DNA from: Anaerolineae bacterium
GTDB lineage: Bacteria > Chloroflexota > Anaerolineae > Anaerolineales > UBA4823
Direction of reading: 5' to 3'
DNA: 64,000 nt
Assembly (NCBI GenBank): GCA_003327455.1
Contig: QOQU01000002.1
Span: 295,963 to 359,962 of the forward strand
Part shown: positions 9,125 through 17,665 of the stretch, in pieces
Layout of the letters: every line of letters starts with the position of its first letter
How positions within the stretch are numbered: position 1 is the stretch's first letter
Notes under the pieces: model-generated
What the model saw: the letters and a program-made list of their open reading frames with translations, nothing else
The model's database searches: none
Told to the model about the DNA's origin: nothing
Translations under genes and position numbers: made by a program

Positions 9125-9525
9125 TAAGTATCACGGCTTGTAAGATTCAATGGAACAGTGATATTTTCAAGATGAGTAATTTGCGTTTTTAGTCCCATCT
9201 CGATCGAAAGAACATCAATTTGCCAGTCAATATCTTCTTTCAGGTGCTTCTGTAGATAATCTTGACTGGCGAGGATTAGATGTTGAAGTTTTTTCGAGGT
9301 AATGCTATCCTCAGGATATCCATACCGTCGGTTACGGCGCATTTTGACTTCAACAAACACCAGGCGTTTTGCCTCGCAGGGCGGAGACCATGCAGCAATA
9401 ATATCAATCTCACCGAAGGAAGTGGTATAGTTCCGTTCCAGAATCTGATACCCTTTTCCTTCCAGGTATCGAACAGCCAGGTCTTCACCCTGGCGACCTA
9501 AACTGCGCGTCGATCGCTGTGGCAT
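9124..9525 (-). CDS. yraN: YraN / UPF0102 family endonuclease-fold protein
   Basis: A 133-residue protein with the restriction-endonuclease-like pattern of the YraN (UPF0102) family: RQGEDLAVRYLEGKGYQILERN, then GEIDIIA and FVEVKMRR, giving the E..D..ExK triad, followed by RYGYPEDSITSKK. Function is not firmly established for the family; a role in DNA processing is inferred from the fold. Weak ribosome site; it starts three bases after the glycosyltransferase stop and its stop overlaps the miaA start. Confidence 0.9.
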   Translation of the reverse strand: MPQRSTRSLGRQGEDLAVRYLEGKGYQILERNYTTSFGEIDIIAAWSPPCEAKRLVFVEVKMRRNRRYGYPEDSITSKKLQHLILASQDYLQKHLKEDIDWQIDVLSIEMGLKTQITHLENITVPLNLTSRDT

Positions 9526-9528
9526 TTG

Positions 9529-10728
9529 TCATCCAACCCGATCGAGTAAGCGACGGAAGCGCACCGACAGGCTTCGTCGTTTTTGCGCTTTTCCTTCGAT
9601 GGCTTTTTGATAAATTTCAATCATCTTTGAGCCAGTCTGGTCAATCGAGAAGCGTTCCGACTCGCGTTGGGCATTCTCGCCCATTTTCAAGCGCTCTTCT
9701 TTGTTGGAAATGAGCCGTGCCATCTTTGCTGTATAGGCTGCCATATCTTCTTCACCAACCAGAAAACCACTCACACCATCCTGAACCGAGTCACTAATGC
9801 CCGGAGAATGGATTCCCAAGACCGGCAAACCGGCAGCCATTGCTTCAATTACCGATAGCGGATGAACCTCGGTGACTGATGCTGTTGCAAATACATCCGC
9901 CATCTTAAGATATTGACATACCCTTTGATAAGGCACCATGCCAGTAAATCGCACAAAACCAGCAATTGCACTTTGTTCAACCATTTCTTGAAGTGTTTTT
10001 CTTTCAGGTCCGTCGCCAACTAACAATAAACGAGCCTGGTCAAAGGCTTGAACAACTCCCGCAAAACAACGTATCAGAAAGGGAAGATTCTTTTCAGGAC
10101 CCAACCGTCCAACATAGATAAAAATAATATTTTGCTCGTTAAATCCAAATTCTTCTCGTTCTGCCGCCACAATTGGCTGTCTGAATGCTGTCAAGTCCAC
10201 ACCATTTGGCACAACTTGAATATCAACCGTGACTCCAAATTTTCTTAAGACATCTCGCATTCCATTCGAAGGCGAAATAACGACATCAACCGCCTGACAG
10301 AACACAGGCAAATAGGCTTCGATAGCCTGATCACCAACCAGTTCGCCCAAAACAGGCAAATAGGCCCTTGCATAGAGATCATATCGGGTGTGATTGGTGA
10401 AAACAATCGGGATACCACGTGGACGGCAATATCTCAAAGAGAGTGATCCGCTAAGAAAGGGATGATGGACATGAACCACATCCATCAACCGCAATAGCCG
10501 CATGGCTTCACTACTGTACCGAAAACCCAGATAATAACCGGTATCTAACAGGGGTAAACCTGGGGAACGGATCACATTTTTTTCATCATCCTGATAATTT
10601 TCACCCCCAAAAGTAAACACATAAACATCATGCCCCTTCGACTCCAGCCATTTCTTATTCAACTCAATGTAATTGGTGATCCCGCTAATATGAGGCTTAT
10701 AAACATCTGCCAGCATGCCTATACGCAT
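9529..10728 (-). CDS. Glycosyltransferase family 4 (GT-B)
   Basis: A 399-residue GT-B enzyme. Visible: N-terminal acceptor domain MLADVYKPHISGITNYIE, mid-protein PNGVDLTAF and YVGRLGPEKNLPFLIRCF, and the donor-site EX7E motif in EVHPLSVIEAMAAGLPVLG. The N-terminal sequence resembles processive glycolipid synthases such as 1,2-diacylglycerol 3-glucosyltransferase and mannosyltransferases, so a glycolipid role is plausible but unproven. AAAGG lies before the ATG. First gene of the operon GT-yraN-miaA-coiled coil-ddl. Confidence 0.88.
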   Translation of the reverse strand: MRIGMLADVYKPHISGITNYIELNKKWLESKGHDVYVFTFGGENYQDDEKNVIRSPGLPLLDTGYYLGFRYSSEAMRLLRLMDVVHVHHPFLSGSLSLRYCRPRGIPIVFTNHTRYDLYARAYLPVLGELVGDQAIEAYLPVFCQAVDVVISPSNGMRDVLRKFGVTVDIQVVPNGVDLTAFRQPIVAAEREEFGFNEQNIIFIYVGRLGPEKNLPFLIRCFAGVVQAFDQARLLLVGDGPERKTLQEMVEQSAIAGFVRFTGMVPYQRVCQYLKMADVFATASVTEVHPLSVIEAMAAGLPVLGIHSPGISDSVQDGVSGFLVGEEDMAAYTAKMARLISNKEERLKMGENAQRESERFSIDQTGSKMIEIYQKAIEGKAQKRRSLSVRFRRLLDRVG

Positions 10729-10744
10729 CGTTTACCTTTGCCTT

Positions 10745-10773
10745 TATACAAAACAAATTTCTAGTATTATAAT
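10745..10773 (+). promoter_or_regulatory. Putative promoter for the membrane protein gene
   Basis: TATACA (10745-10750), 17-base spacer, TATAAT (10768-10773). The TATAAT is part of TATTATAAT, which also reads as a -10 box on the opposite strand (10767-10772) toward the divergent glycosyltransferase gene. Confidence 0.45.
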
Positions 10774-10859
10774 CTTCTATTGAGATTTCAATTCCTTTGC
10801 CATCAATTCTGACGCTCTCGATCAAGATTGAGTGTTGTTGCATTAATCAGGTTAATAAC

Positions 10860-11675
10860 TTGCAAAAAAATCACTATCTACCCAACACCGATCAAATTAG
10901 CATCATTGCCGCAACGATCATCTTGACATTTGCATTATCAGGCATTATCTCAATTCCAGAAGAAAATATCCGCATTGTTTTCTGGAACATCTATATCGTT
11001 TTTTCTTTAAATACACAGACACTTGTTATGATCATTGCGTCCATTCTTGCCGCCTCAGGATCAGACTGGCTCATCCGTAATCACCCTCTATGGAGAAAAC
11101 AGCAGCACACCATCGAGCATTGGGTGATTCCCCTTCTGACAGCTTTAGTACTGGGATTTTTGACCAGCAATTTACAACGTGGTCTCTATAGCTGGTTGAG
11201 TTTCTTTCTCGGTGCAGGCTTTCTGATGGGAATACTGATCGCTGAGTATATTACCGTGAATCCTGACGATCTGCGTTATCCTATTGCAGTCACCGTTCTC
11301 ATTGCAATCTCATATTTGCTGTTTCTCCTTTTCTGCATTCTAATCAGGTTGCTCAATTATCGCTTGCTCTTTGCGATACCAGGTCTGTTTACAGCAACCA
11401 TGCTCGTCTCCTTGAGAAGTCTTAAGCTTCGTCATCCACAGGGCTGGGCATTTACAGAAGCCATCTTGATTTCAATTCTTACCTCTCAGATTGCCGCAGC
11501 CCTGCATTATTGGCCAATTTCACCGCTCTCATTTGGATTAGCTATATTTGGAACTGCCTATGCTCTCTTTTTATTGATCCACAGGCTTCAATCCACGCCA
11601 TCTCCTAAGATGGCTTATGTTGAACCTCTTTTTCTCCTGGTTATCTCCTGGATACTGGCGTACTGGCTGAAATAA
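10860..11675 (+). CDS. Polytopic membrane protein, unknown function
   Basis: About 271 residues, very hydrophobic, with roughly seven to eight predicted membrane helices, for example IIAATIILTFALSGIIS near the start, LVMIIASILAASG, WVIPLLTALVLGF, SWLSFFLGAGFLMGILI, AVTVLIAISYLLFLLFCIL and FLLVISWILAYWL at the end. No catalytic motif is visible. There is no ATG near the front; the open frame begins with TTG at 10797, but I prefer the TTG at 10860, where the sequence becomes protein-like and AGG stands about nine bases upstream. The start is uncertain. It ends one base before the JAMM gene, so the two are coupled. Confidence 0.7.
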   Translation: MQKNHYLPNTDQISIIAATIILTFALSGIISIPEENIRIVFWNIYIVFSLNTQTLVMIIASILAASGSDWLIRNHPLWRKQQHTIEHWVIPLLTALVLGFLTSNLQRGLYSWLSFFLGAGFLMGILIAEYITVNPDDLRYPIAVTVLIAISYLLFLLFCILIRLLNYRLLFAIPGLFTATMLVSLRSLKLRHPQGWAFTEAILISILTSQIAAALHYWPISPLSFGLAIFGTAYALFLLIHRLQSTPSPKMAYVEPLFLLVISWILAYWLK

Positions 11676-11676
11676 C

Positions 11677-12084
11677 ATGGATGAAGTCTACTTTATCCCA
11701 CAAGAGCTGCTCCAAAAAATAGAATCCTACCTGCAGGAAAACCTTCCAGAAGAAGGTTGTGGGCTTTTAGGAGGACAAGACCATACTTTCCAAAGCTGGA
11801 TTCCGGTCCCAAATGTCCTCAGAAGTCCTACCCGTTACCGTATGGAACCAGAAGCGCAGTTAAAAGCTTTTCTTTACTTTGAGGAGAACCAACAAGACTT
11901 ATTAGGGATTGTACACTCTCATCCCACAGGACCGGATAAACCATCCCAAACCGATTTGAAAGAAGCATATTATCCAGAGGCAGTATATTTTATATTCTAT
12001 CGGACCAATGAACAATGGCAGTATAAAGCTTATCGCATCAACCAAAACCACTACATACCGGTTGAAATTCACACCCTGAAGTAA
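11677..12084 (+). CDS. JAMM/MPN-type metallopeptidase (Mov34/PAD-1 family)
   Basis: A 135-residue stand-alone JAB/MPN domain. The zinc site is complete: an upstream Glu in EEGCGLLGG, then HSHPTGPDKPSQTD, which fits HxHx7SxxD exactly. Prokaryotic relatives remove C-terminal extensions from ubiquitin-like sulphur carriers or act as small deconjugases. No ThiS/MoaD-like carrier is next to it. It follows a membrane protein by one base, so a membrane-linked job is possible. Confidence 0.88.
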   Translation: MDEVYFIPQELLQKIESYLQENLPEEGCGLLGGQDHTFQSWIPVPNVLRSPTRYRMEPEAQLKAFLYFEENQQDLLGIVHSHPTGPDKPSQTDLKEAYYPEAVYFIFYRTNEQWQYKAYRINQNHYIPVEIHTLK

Positions 12085-12159
12085 CCAATTCTAAAAAAGG
12101 GTGTTTCATCATCTGAAAACTTGTTTAATAACGCTTAACGAATTAATCGGGAGTTTCGA

Positions 12160-12861
12160 ATGATCGTAAAAATCCTATTGTTGTCACTCATCGCTTACCT
12201 TCTTGGCTCAATCCCTGTTGGTTTGATTCTGGTCAAATTGAGCACCGGTAAAGACCTCCGTCAAATTGAAAGCGGTCGCACAGGTGGCACCAACGCTGGT
12301 CGAGCAGCAGGTTTCTGGGTTGGTTTTTTGACCGCTTTATTAGACGGACTAAAAGCTGCCATCGCTGTCTGGTTAACAAGAGCGCTGTTGCCCAATCTGA
12401 CCTGGATGGAAGTTATTTCCCCGCTGCTGGCGGTGTTTGGACATAACTATTCGATTTTTCTACTTGAACGCTCCGCAACTGGCAGGCTGAGATTGCGTGG
12501 TGGCGCTGGCGGTGCTCCCTTTGTGGGTGGCGCCTTTGGGATTTGGCCGCCAAGTTTATTAATTATTGTGCCAATAGGAGCCTTTATTCTGTTCATTATC
12601 GGTTATGCTTCCCTCACGACCATGAGCACAGCTCTAATCGCCATCGCCATTTTCACCATACGCGCAATCTGGTTCGACTCGCCATGGCAATATATCTTTT
12701 ATGGTGTAATCGGCGAAGTCCTGCTGTTATGGGCTTTGCGGCCCAACATCCGTCGGCTGCTTAACGGTACCGAACGACTGGTCGGTCTGCGAGCAAAACG
12801 CCAGCGGGTCTCCTTGAATAGCAACAATCACTCTTCCTCTTCTTCTGTGTCTTCCTCGTAG
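12160..12861 (+). CDS. plsY: Acyl-phosphate:glycerol-3-phosphate acyltransferase
   Basis: A 233-residue integral membrane enzyme that makes lysophosphatidic acid from acyl-phosphate and glycerol-3-phosphate. The three PlsY motifs are visible: LLGSIPVGLILVKLSTGKDLR, SGRTGGTNAGR (usual GxxNxxR) and VFGHNYSIFL, followed by a glycine-rich loop and further helices. The catalytic-loop GGAGGAPFVGG differs from the common GKGVAT. The C-terminal tail is a low-complexity serine run that overlaps the 3' end of the convergent MBL gene. GGGAG precedes the ATG. Confidence 0.9.
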   Translation: MIVKILLLSLIAYLLGSIPVGLILVKLSTGKDLRQIESGRTGGTNAGRAAGFWVGFLTALLDGLKAAIAVWLTRALLPNLTWMEVISPLLAVFGHNYSIFLLERSATGRLRLRGGAGGAPFVGGAFGIWPPSLLIIVPIGAFILFIIGYASLTTMSTALIAIAIFTIRAIWFDSPWQYIFYGVIGEVLLLWALRPNIRRLLNGTERLVGLRAKRQRVSLNSNNHSSSSSVSSS

Positions 12862-13727
12862 TAGTCATATTCATCTTGAGGAGATCTTTCCGGCAGTTTC
12901 CCATAAAGCTGCCTAAATAATGCAATCAAATTCTTCCGGTGCAATTCTTCAGCTAAACCGCCAATCAAGACGCGGCTCTTACCACATTCCTCGACACTAA
13001 TGGACTGTAACAGATCCATGGGGTATTTCCGGGTAGCTGCTTTCCGAACCGCCTTTTTGATTGCCGAAAGATAAGCCAGATTCTCCTTGATGAAATTATC
13101 GATTTCACCCCTTAAGACGATATCTCCATGTCCTTGAATAATATTTTCCAACCCCATCTTACCCATTAACTTCAGGCTGTTCACCATATCATCAAAATCG
13201 CCATCCACGATATATGGCAGTGCCATACCAGCATCACTGGCAAAAAGCACTTTATCTTCTTCCACTAAAACTCCTAAATTATCTTTGCTATGTCCGGGTA
13301 ATCCAAAGATCGTCAGGGTCTTCTTCCCGACCCTGAGAGTCATCTTGCCTTGTTCAAACGTAATATGCGGCAGCACAATGCGAATCGATTGATAGACCGA
13401 ATGTTGTTCCTGCGCCACTTTCAGGGCTGGGATTCCTTTACTCTCTAAATGCTCACGACACAGCTTATGAGCAATGATCGTCGCCCCTTGAAAAAAGCAA
13501 TTCCCCCAGGTATGATCGGCATGATAGTGGGTGTTAATGACGTATCGAATCGGCACATTTAGTTCTTGTTCAATAAAATCTCTAACTTCAAGCGTTTCCT
13601 CCGGCACAGCCAAAGTATCGATCATGACAGCCCAGTTCGGGCCGATTATTGCCCCGCAAGTAACCTGAGCGTATAAATCGCTTTGAAAGGAATAAACATT
13701 TTCAGCAATGCGTTCTCTATGAACCAT
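12828..13727 (-). CDS. MBL-fold metallo-hydrolase
   Basis: A 299-residue metallo-beta-lactamase-fold hydrolase. Zinc site: NTHYHADHTWGN (HxHxDH), GLPGHSKDN, FASDAG and IQGHGDIV. Substrate is not evident; the family includes glyoxalase II, lactonases and flavin-linked proteins. The C-terminal tail is a run of Asp, Glu and Tyr ending in five Glu, antisense to the serine tail of plsY. I choose the ATG of MVHRER, because GGGAGAGG lies about eight bases upstream, over a start 13 codons earlier. Confidence 0.85.
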   Translation of the reverse strand: MVHRERIAENVYSFQSDLYAQVTCGAIIGPNWAVMIDTLAVPEETLEVRDFIEQELNVPIRYVINTHYHADHTWGNCFFQGATIIAHKLCREHLESKGIPALKVAQEQHSVYQSIRIVLPHITFEQGKMTLRVGKKTLTIFGLPGHSKDNLGVLVEEDKVLFASDAGMALPYIVDGDFDDMVNSLKLMGKMGLENIIQGHGDIVLRGEIDNFIKENLAYLSAIKKAVRKAATRKYPMDLLQSISVEECGKSRVLIGGLAEELHRKNLIALFRQLYGKLPERSPQDEYDYYEEDTEEEEE

Positions 13728-13756
13728 ATACCCTCTCCCATTGATGGAATAGGGAA

Positions 13757-13786
13757 AGCATAGCACAAATCGAACCTGAAAGTCAA
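13757..13786 (-). promoter_or_regulatory. Promoter for the MBL hydrolase gene
   Basis: On the minus strand TTGACT (13781-13786), 18-base spacer, extended TGC-TATGCT (13757-13762), about 30 bases before the start codon and back to back with the valS promoter. Confidence 0.5.
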
Positions 13787-13822
13787 GAAACTTTAATCAA
13801 AAACTCATCTTCTGTAAAGATA

Positions 13823-13851
13823 TTGACCAAATCTAAGGTCGTCGTTATAAT
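13823..13851 (+). promoter_or_regulatory. Promoter of the valS T-box leader
   Basis: TTGACC (13823-13828), 17-base spacer, TATAAT (13846-13851). Transcription would start near 13858, just before the T-box stem I. Confidence 0.72.
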
Positions 13852-13871
13852 CAATCTAAATATTCCTTGGG

Positions 13872-14124
13872 AAGAGTAAGTGGCACTCCATCGACAGAGA
13901 AGGGCTGGCCGTCGGCTGAGAGCCACCGAGATCGGAAGCCACTGAAGGTCGCCCAATGGAATGCTGAAGAAATTGGGCAACCAAGAGTAGACCAGCACGG
14001 CGCAGTCCGTTATCACTGAACCTGATGGATTTGCCATTCAGGGTTGAGTGCACCGAAACCGGTGAACTGAGGTGGTACCGCGGAAGATTTTCCTTTCGTC
14101 CTCATGGACGAAAGGTTTTCTTTT
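13872..14124 (+). promoter_or_regulatory. T-box riboswitch, valine specifier, upstream of valS
   Basis: The 420-base stretch before valS holds a canonical transcriptional T-box. Stem I: AGTA loop-E half (13875-13878), helix AGTGGC (13879-13884) pairing with GCCACT (13938-13943), then GAAG and the specifier codon GTC (13948-13950), the same geometry as known T-boxes, and GTC is a valine codon. The T-box consensus AGGTGGTACCGCGG is at 14070-14083; its TGGT bulge would pair with the 3' ACCA of uncharged tRNA-Val. It is followed by a terminator hairpin. Uncharged tRNA-Val should stabilise the antiterminator and turn on valS. Confidence 0.93.
14092..14124 (+). terminator. Conditional terminator of the valS T-box
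   Basis: Ten-base stem (14092-14101 with 14106-14115), TCAT loop, then TTTTCTTTT. Its 5' arm lies directly after the T-box sequence, as required for the antiterminator switch. Confidence 0.9.
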
Positions 14125-14147
14125 ATATAAATGGAGGTCCAATTCTT

Positions 14148-16874
14148 ATGACTGACAAACAAATTCCGAAATCTTATCAATTCAAAACAACAGAAGAACA
14201 GATTTATCAGTTCTGGGAAAAAAGTGGTTTCTTTCAACCCTGGAACGATCCGAACAAACCCAATTTCGATCCGTCGGTTAAACCTTTTGTGATTTCTATT
14301 CCTCCACCCAATGTAACCGGCGAACTTCATCTGGGACATGCTATGTTTGTTTCCATGGAAGACCTGATGATCCGTTATCACCGGATGAAAGGGGAACCCA
14401 CTTTGTGGGTTCCAGGCAGCGATCACGCCGGCATTGCCACCCAATTGCAGGTTGAAAAAGCCCTTGCTGCGGAGGGACTCACCCGCGAGCAGATCGGGCG
14501 CGAGGAATTTCTCAGACGAACCTGGGCGTGGAAAGAAAAGTATGGCAACATCATCTATCATCAGATTCGGCGTCTTGGAGCATCCTGCGATTGGACACGA
14601 ACCCGCTTTACCCTTGATGAGGGTCTGTCACGGGCAGTTCGTGAGGCATTTGTTCGCCTATACGAAAAAGGTTTAATCTACCGCGGTTTACGACTGATCA
14701 ACTGGGCTCCCGGCTTGAAAACCGCCGTGTCGGACCTTGAAGTCGAATATTCACAGGAAATGGGCACTTTGTATTATTTCAAGTACATGTTGGTACCAGA
14801 AGGGGATTCACCAACCGAGGAGTATATCCCAGTCGCAACCACGCGGCCAGAAACCATTCTAGGCGACACAGCTGTTGCTGTTCATCCTGAAGACGATCGT
14901 TATCGCCACTTTATAGGCCGTAAGGCGATCGTTCCCATTTTGGGACGGCAGATACCGGTCATTGCCGACACGTATGTTGACCGGGAATTTGGCACCGGGG
15001 CATTGAAAATCACACCCGGCCATGACCAAAATGACTATGAGATTGGATTACGGCACGGTCTGGAAGTCATTTCGGTTTTAGATGAATCAGCACGTATCAA
15101 TGAAAACGGCGGCCCGTATTTTGGACAGGATCGCTTTGAAGCGCGTAAAAATATCTGGAGAGATATGCAAGCCCAGGGTTTGACTATCAAAGAAGAACCC
15201 TATCTGATGAATATACCTCGCTCCCAACGTGGGAGCGAAATCATCGAGCCACGCATCTCAACCCAATGGTTCGTAAAAATTCAACCCCTGGCTGAGGCGG
15301 CTCTGAAAGCCGTCCAGGATGGCCGCATTCGAATTATCCCGGAACGCTTTACCAAAATCTACATCAACTGGCTTGAGAATATCGAAGATTGGTGCATTTC
15401 CCGCCAGCTCTGGTGGGGACACCGCATCCCGGTCTGGTATTGTGCCGACTGTGGCGAACTGACGGTTTCACGCACTGACCCTACAGAATGTCAACATTGC
15501 CAAAGTCCAAGAATCGAACAAGACCCTGATGTGTTAGATACCTGGTTTTCCTCTGCTCTATGGCCCTTCTCCACCCTCGGCTGGCCTGAAGATACTCCAG
15601 ACTACCGCTATTTCTATCCCACAAGCGTGATGGAAACCGGTTATGACATTCTCTTTTTCTGGGTAGCCCGCATGATTATGACCGGACTGGAATTCACTGG
15701 CAAAGAACCTTTCCACACCGTATATTTACATGGATTAATCCGGGATGAACATGGGCGAAAAATGAGCAAAACACTAGGCAATATTATTGATCCGCTGATT
15801 GTAATGGAAGAATTCGGTACCGACGCGCTGCGTTTTACCCTCTTAGTCGGTTCAACTCCAGGCAACGATATGAATCTCAGCCTCAAGAAGGTAGAAGCCA
15901 ATCGGAACTTTGCCAATAAAGTATGGAACATCGGTCGCTTTATCATCCAATCCCTGGACCAGGTTCCCAGCAGTCCCTCATCACCCCCTCAATGGACTTT
16001 AGCCGATTCTTGGATCTGGGCAAGATTGCAAAGTCTTATCCGAGATGTAGAACGTCTTTTCCAGAGCTATCAGTTTGGGGAAGCAGGTCGATTGATCTAT
16101 GATTTCTTATGGAGTGAATTTGCCGATTGGTATATTGAAATTGCTAAATTACAACTCAGAAAAGGCGGCGATCGGGCTTTTTACACCGCCCAAACAATGG
16201 TCTGGGTGTTTGATCAATGCCTGCGTATGCTTCATCCCTTTACCCCCTTTGTGACTGAAGCAGTATGGGGCTATTTGAAAGAGGCTGTCCAAAAATGTTC
16301 GCCTGCCCTGTCCCCCAAACAAGGTTGGGAAGCGGCGTTAATTGTGGCTCGCTGGCCACAACCACGCGATTCCGAAGGATGGGAAGAGGAAAAAATTACC
16401 CGCTTCGCCTTAATTCAGGAAATCATTCGCGAAATTCGCAACACACGCTCGGAAAAAAGTATTCCTCTAAACCAGGCGATTGGGGCAACTTTCATTACCA
16501 CCGAATATTTCGACTTACTCCAAGAGCAGGCAGAAAATATTCAAAAATTAGCCAACCTCGATCCCAACCGCCTTCAGATTACCAGAGAACTCTCCGAAAA
16601 GCCTCAAGGCAAAGTACCTTTGGTCGTAAAGGAGATAGAAATTTATCTCGATCTGGAAGCAGCCATTGACCATCAACGTGAACAACACCGCCTGCGCGCC
16701 GAGTTAGATGAAGTCAACCAGCAAATCCAACGGCTCAGGCAGCTCCTGGATAGCCCCTTCTCCCAAAAAGCGCCTAAGCCGATTGTGGATAAGGAAAGAC
16801 AGAAACTGGCCGATTTCGAGATAGCTGCCGAAAAGCTCAAAAGACAACTACGCGACCTAGGAGTTGAAGCATGA
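14148..16874 (+). CDS. valS: Valyl-tRNA synthetase
   Basis: A 908-residue class Ia synthetase. Visible: PPPNVTGELHLGHAM (HIGH motif, residues about 48-62), editing-domain ATTRPETILGDTAVAV, LWWGHRIPVWYC with a zinc-like CADCGELTVSRTDPTECQHC knuckle, GRKMSKTLGN (KMSKS), the anticodon-binding domain, and a C-terminal coiled-coil arm (QREQHRLRAELDEVN). The true start is the ATG after GGAGGT; an open frame running 41 codons further upstream is only the T-box leader read through. Its stop overlaps the next gene as ATGA. Confidence 0.97.
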   Translation: MTDKQIPKSYQFKTTEEQIYQFWEKSGFFQPWNDPNKPNFDPSVKPFVISIPPPNVTGELHLGHAMFVSMEDLMIRYHRMKGEPTLWVPGSDHAGIATQLQVEKALAAEGLTREQIGREEFLRRTWAWKEKYGNIIYHQIRRLGASCDWTRTRFTLDEGLSRAVREAFVRLYEKGLIYRGLRLINWAPGLKTAVSDLEVEYSQEMGTLYYFKYMLVPEGDSPTEEYIPVATTRPETILGDTAVAVHPEDDRYRHFIGRKAIVPILGRQIPVIADTYVDREFGTGALKITPGHDQNDYEIGLRHGLEVISVLDESARINENGGPYFGQDRFEARKNIWRDMQAQGLTIKEEPYLMNIPRSQRGSEIIEPRISTQWFVKIQPLAEAALKAVQDGRIRIIPERFTKIYINWLENIEDWCISRQLWWGHRIPVWYCADCGELTVSRTDPTECQHCQSPRIEQDPDVLDTWFSSALWPFSTLGWPEDTPDYRYFYPTSVMETGYDILFFWVARMIMTGLEFTGKEPFHTVYLHGLIRDEHGRKMSKTLGNIIDPLIVMEEFGTDALRFTLLVGSTPGNDMNLSLKKVEANRNFANKVWNIGRFIIQSLDQVPSSPSSPPQWTLADSWIWARLQSLIRDVERLFQSYQFGEAGRLIYDFLWSEFADWYIEIAKLQLRKGGDRAFYTAQTMVWVFDQCLRMLHPFTPFVTEAVWGYLKEAVQKCSPALSPKQGWEAALIVARWPQPRDSEGWEEEKITRFALIQEIIREIRNTRSEKSIPLNQAIGATFITTEYFDLLQEQAENIQKLANLDPNRLQITRELSEKPQGKVPLVVKEIEIYLDLEAAIDHQREQHRLRAELDEVNQQIQRLRQLLDSPFSQKAPKPIVDKERQKLADFEIAAEKLKRQLRDLGVEA

Positions 16875-17665
16875 AGTTCGCCGATTTTGAGACTTTTAAA
16901 ATGGCATATGAGGAGGCAGGATCGGGTCTCCCGATCCTGTTCATCCATGGCTACCCTCTCAACCGCCAGATGTGGCAACCACAAATTCATGATCTCTCCC
17001 AGGATGCCCACGTCATTGCTCCAGACCTGCGCGGCCATGGCGACTCCACACCCACCGAAGGCGTCTATTCCATGGATCTTCTGGCTGAAGATTGCGCCAG
17101 ACTTTTAGATTACCTGAATATCTCTCAGAAGATTGTCCTTTGCGGATTATCGATGGGTGGGTATATCAGTTTTGCCTTTGCCAGAAAATTTCTCGACCGA
17201 TTGGCTGCGCTTGTCCTGACTGCTACCCGCGCTGCGCCAGATACGGAAGAAGGCAAACTTAACCGCCAGCGTAGCATAGCCCTTGCCAAAGAACAAGGCA
17301 TTGCTCCTATTATTGAAACGATGATCGCAAGAGTATTATCCCCTTATACCCTTGCAAATCGCCCAGACCTTGTTCAAGCCGTCCGCCAAATTATGCAGCG
17401 CACCTCCTTACAAGCCGTTATTGGAGATCTACAGGGAATGATGGAAAGGATCGATTCCCGACCCTTCCTCAAGCAAATCTCGGTTCCAACATTAATCATT
17501 CATGGCAAAGATGACACTCTAATTCCCATCGAAGAAGCCCAGGCAATGCAGGCTGACATCCCGAATTGCCGGCTACTGATTCTCGAAAATGCCGCTCATC
17601 TTCCCAACTTAGAAGCCAGCGAACGCTTCAATCAGGCAGTGCGTGAATTCATAAAGACCCTATGA
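16871..17665 (+). CDS. Alpha/beta-fold hydrolase
   Basis: A 264-residue alpha/beta hydrolase. Oxyanion region LFIHGYPLNRQMW, PDLRGHGDS, nucleophile elbow GLSMGGY (Ser), acid in HGKDDTLIP (Asp) and catalytic His in NAAHLPNLEASERF. No signal peptide. Substrate cannot be read; relatives include esterases, 3-oxoadipate enol-lactonase and haloperoxidase-like enzymes. Coupled to valS by ATGA and to the next gene by ATGA, so its expression should follow the T-box. Confidence 0.88.
   Translation: MKFADFETFKMAYEEAGSGLPILFIHGYPLNRQMWQPQIHDLSQDAHVIAPDLRGHGDSTPTEGVYSMDLLAEDCARLLDYLNISQKIVLCGLSMGGYISFAFARKFLDRLAALVLTATRAAPDTEEGKLNRQRSIALAKEQGIAPIIETMIARVLSPYTLANRPDLVQAVRQIMQRTSLQAVIGDLQGMMERIDSRPFLKQISVPTLIIHGKDDTLIPIEEAQAMQADIPNCRLLILENAAHLPNLEASERFNQAVREFIKTL

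Noticed and set aside
14025-14147. In-frame extension of valS by 41 codons
   Set aside because: This is the T-box antiterminator/terminator region; the real start follows GGAGGT at 14148.
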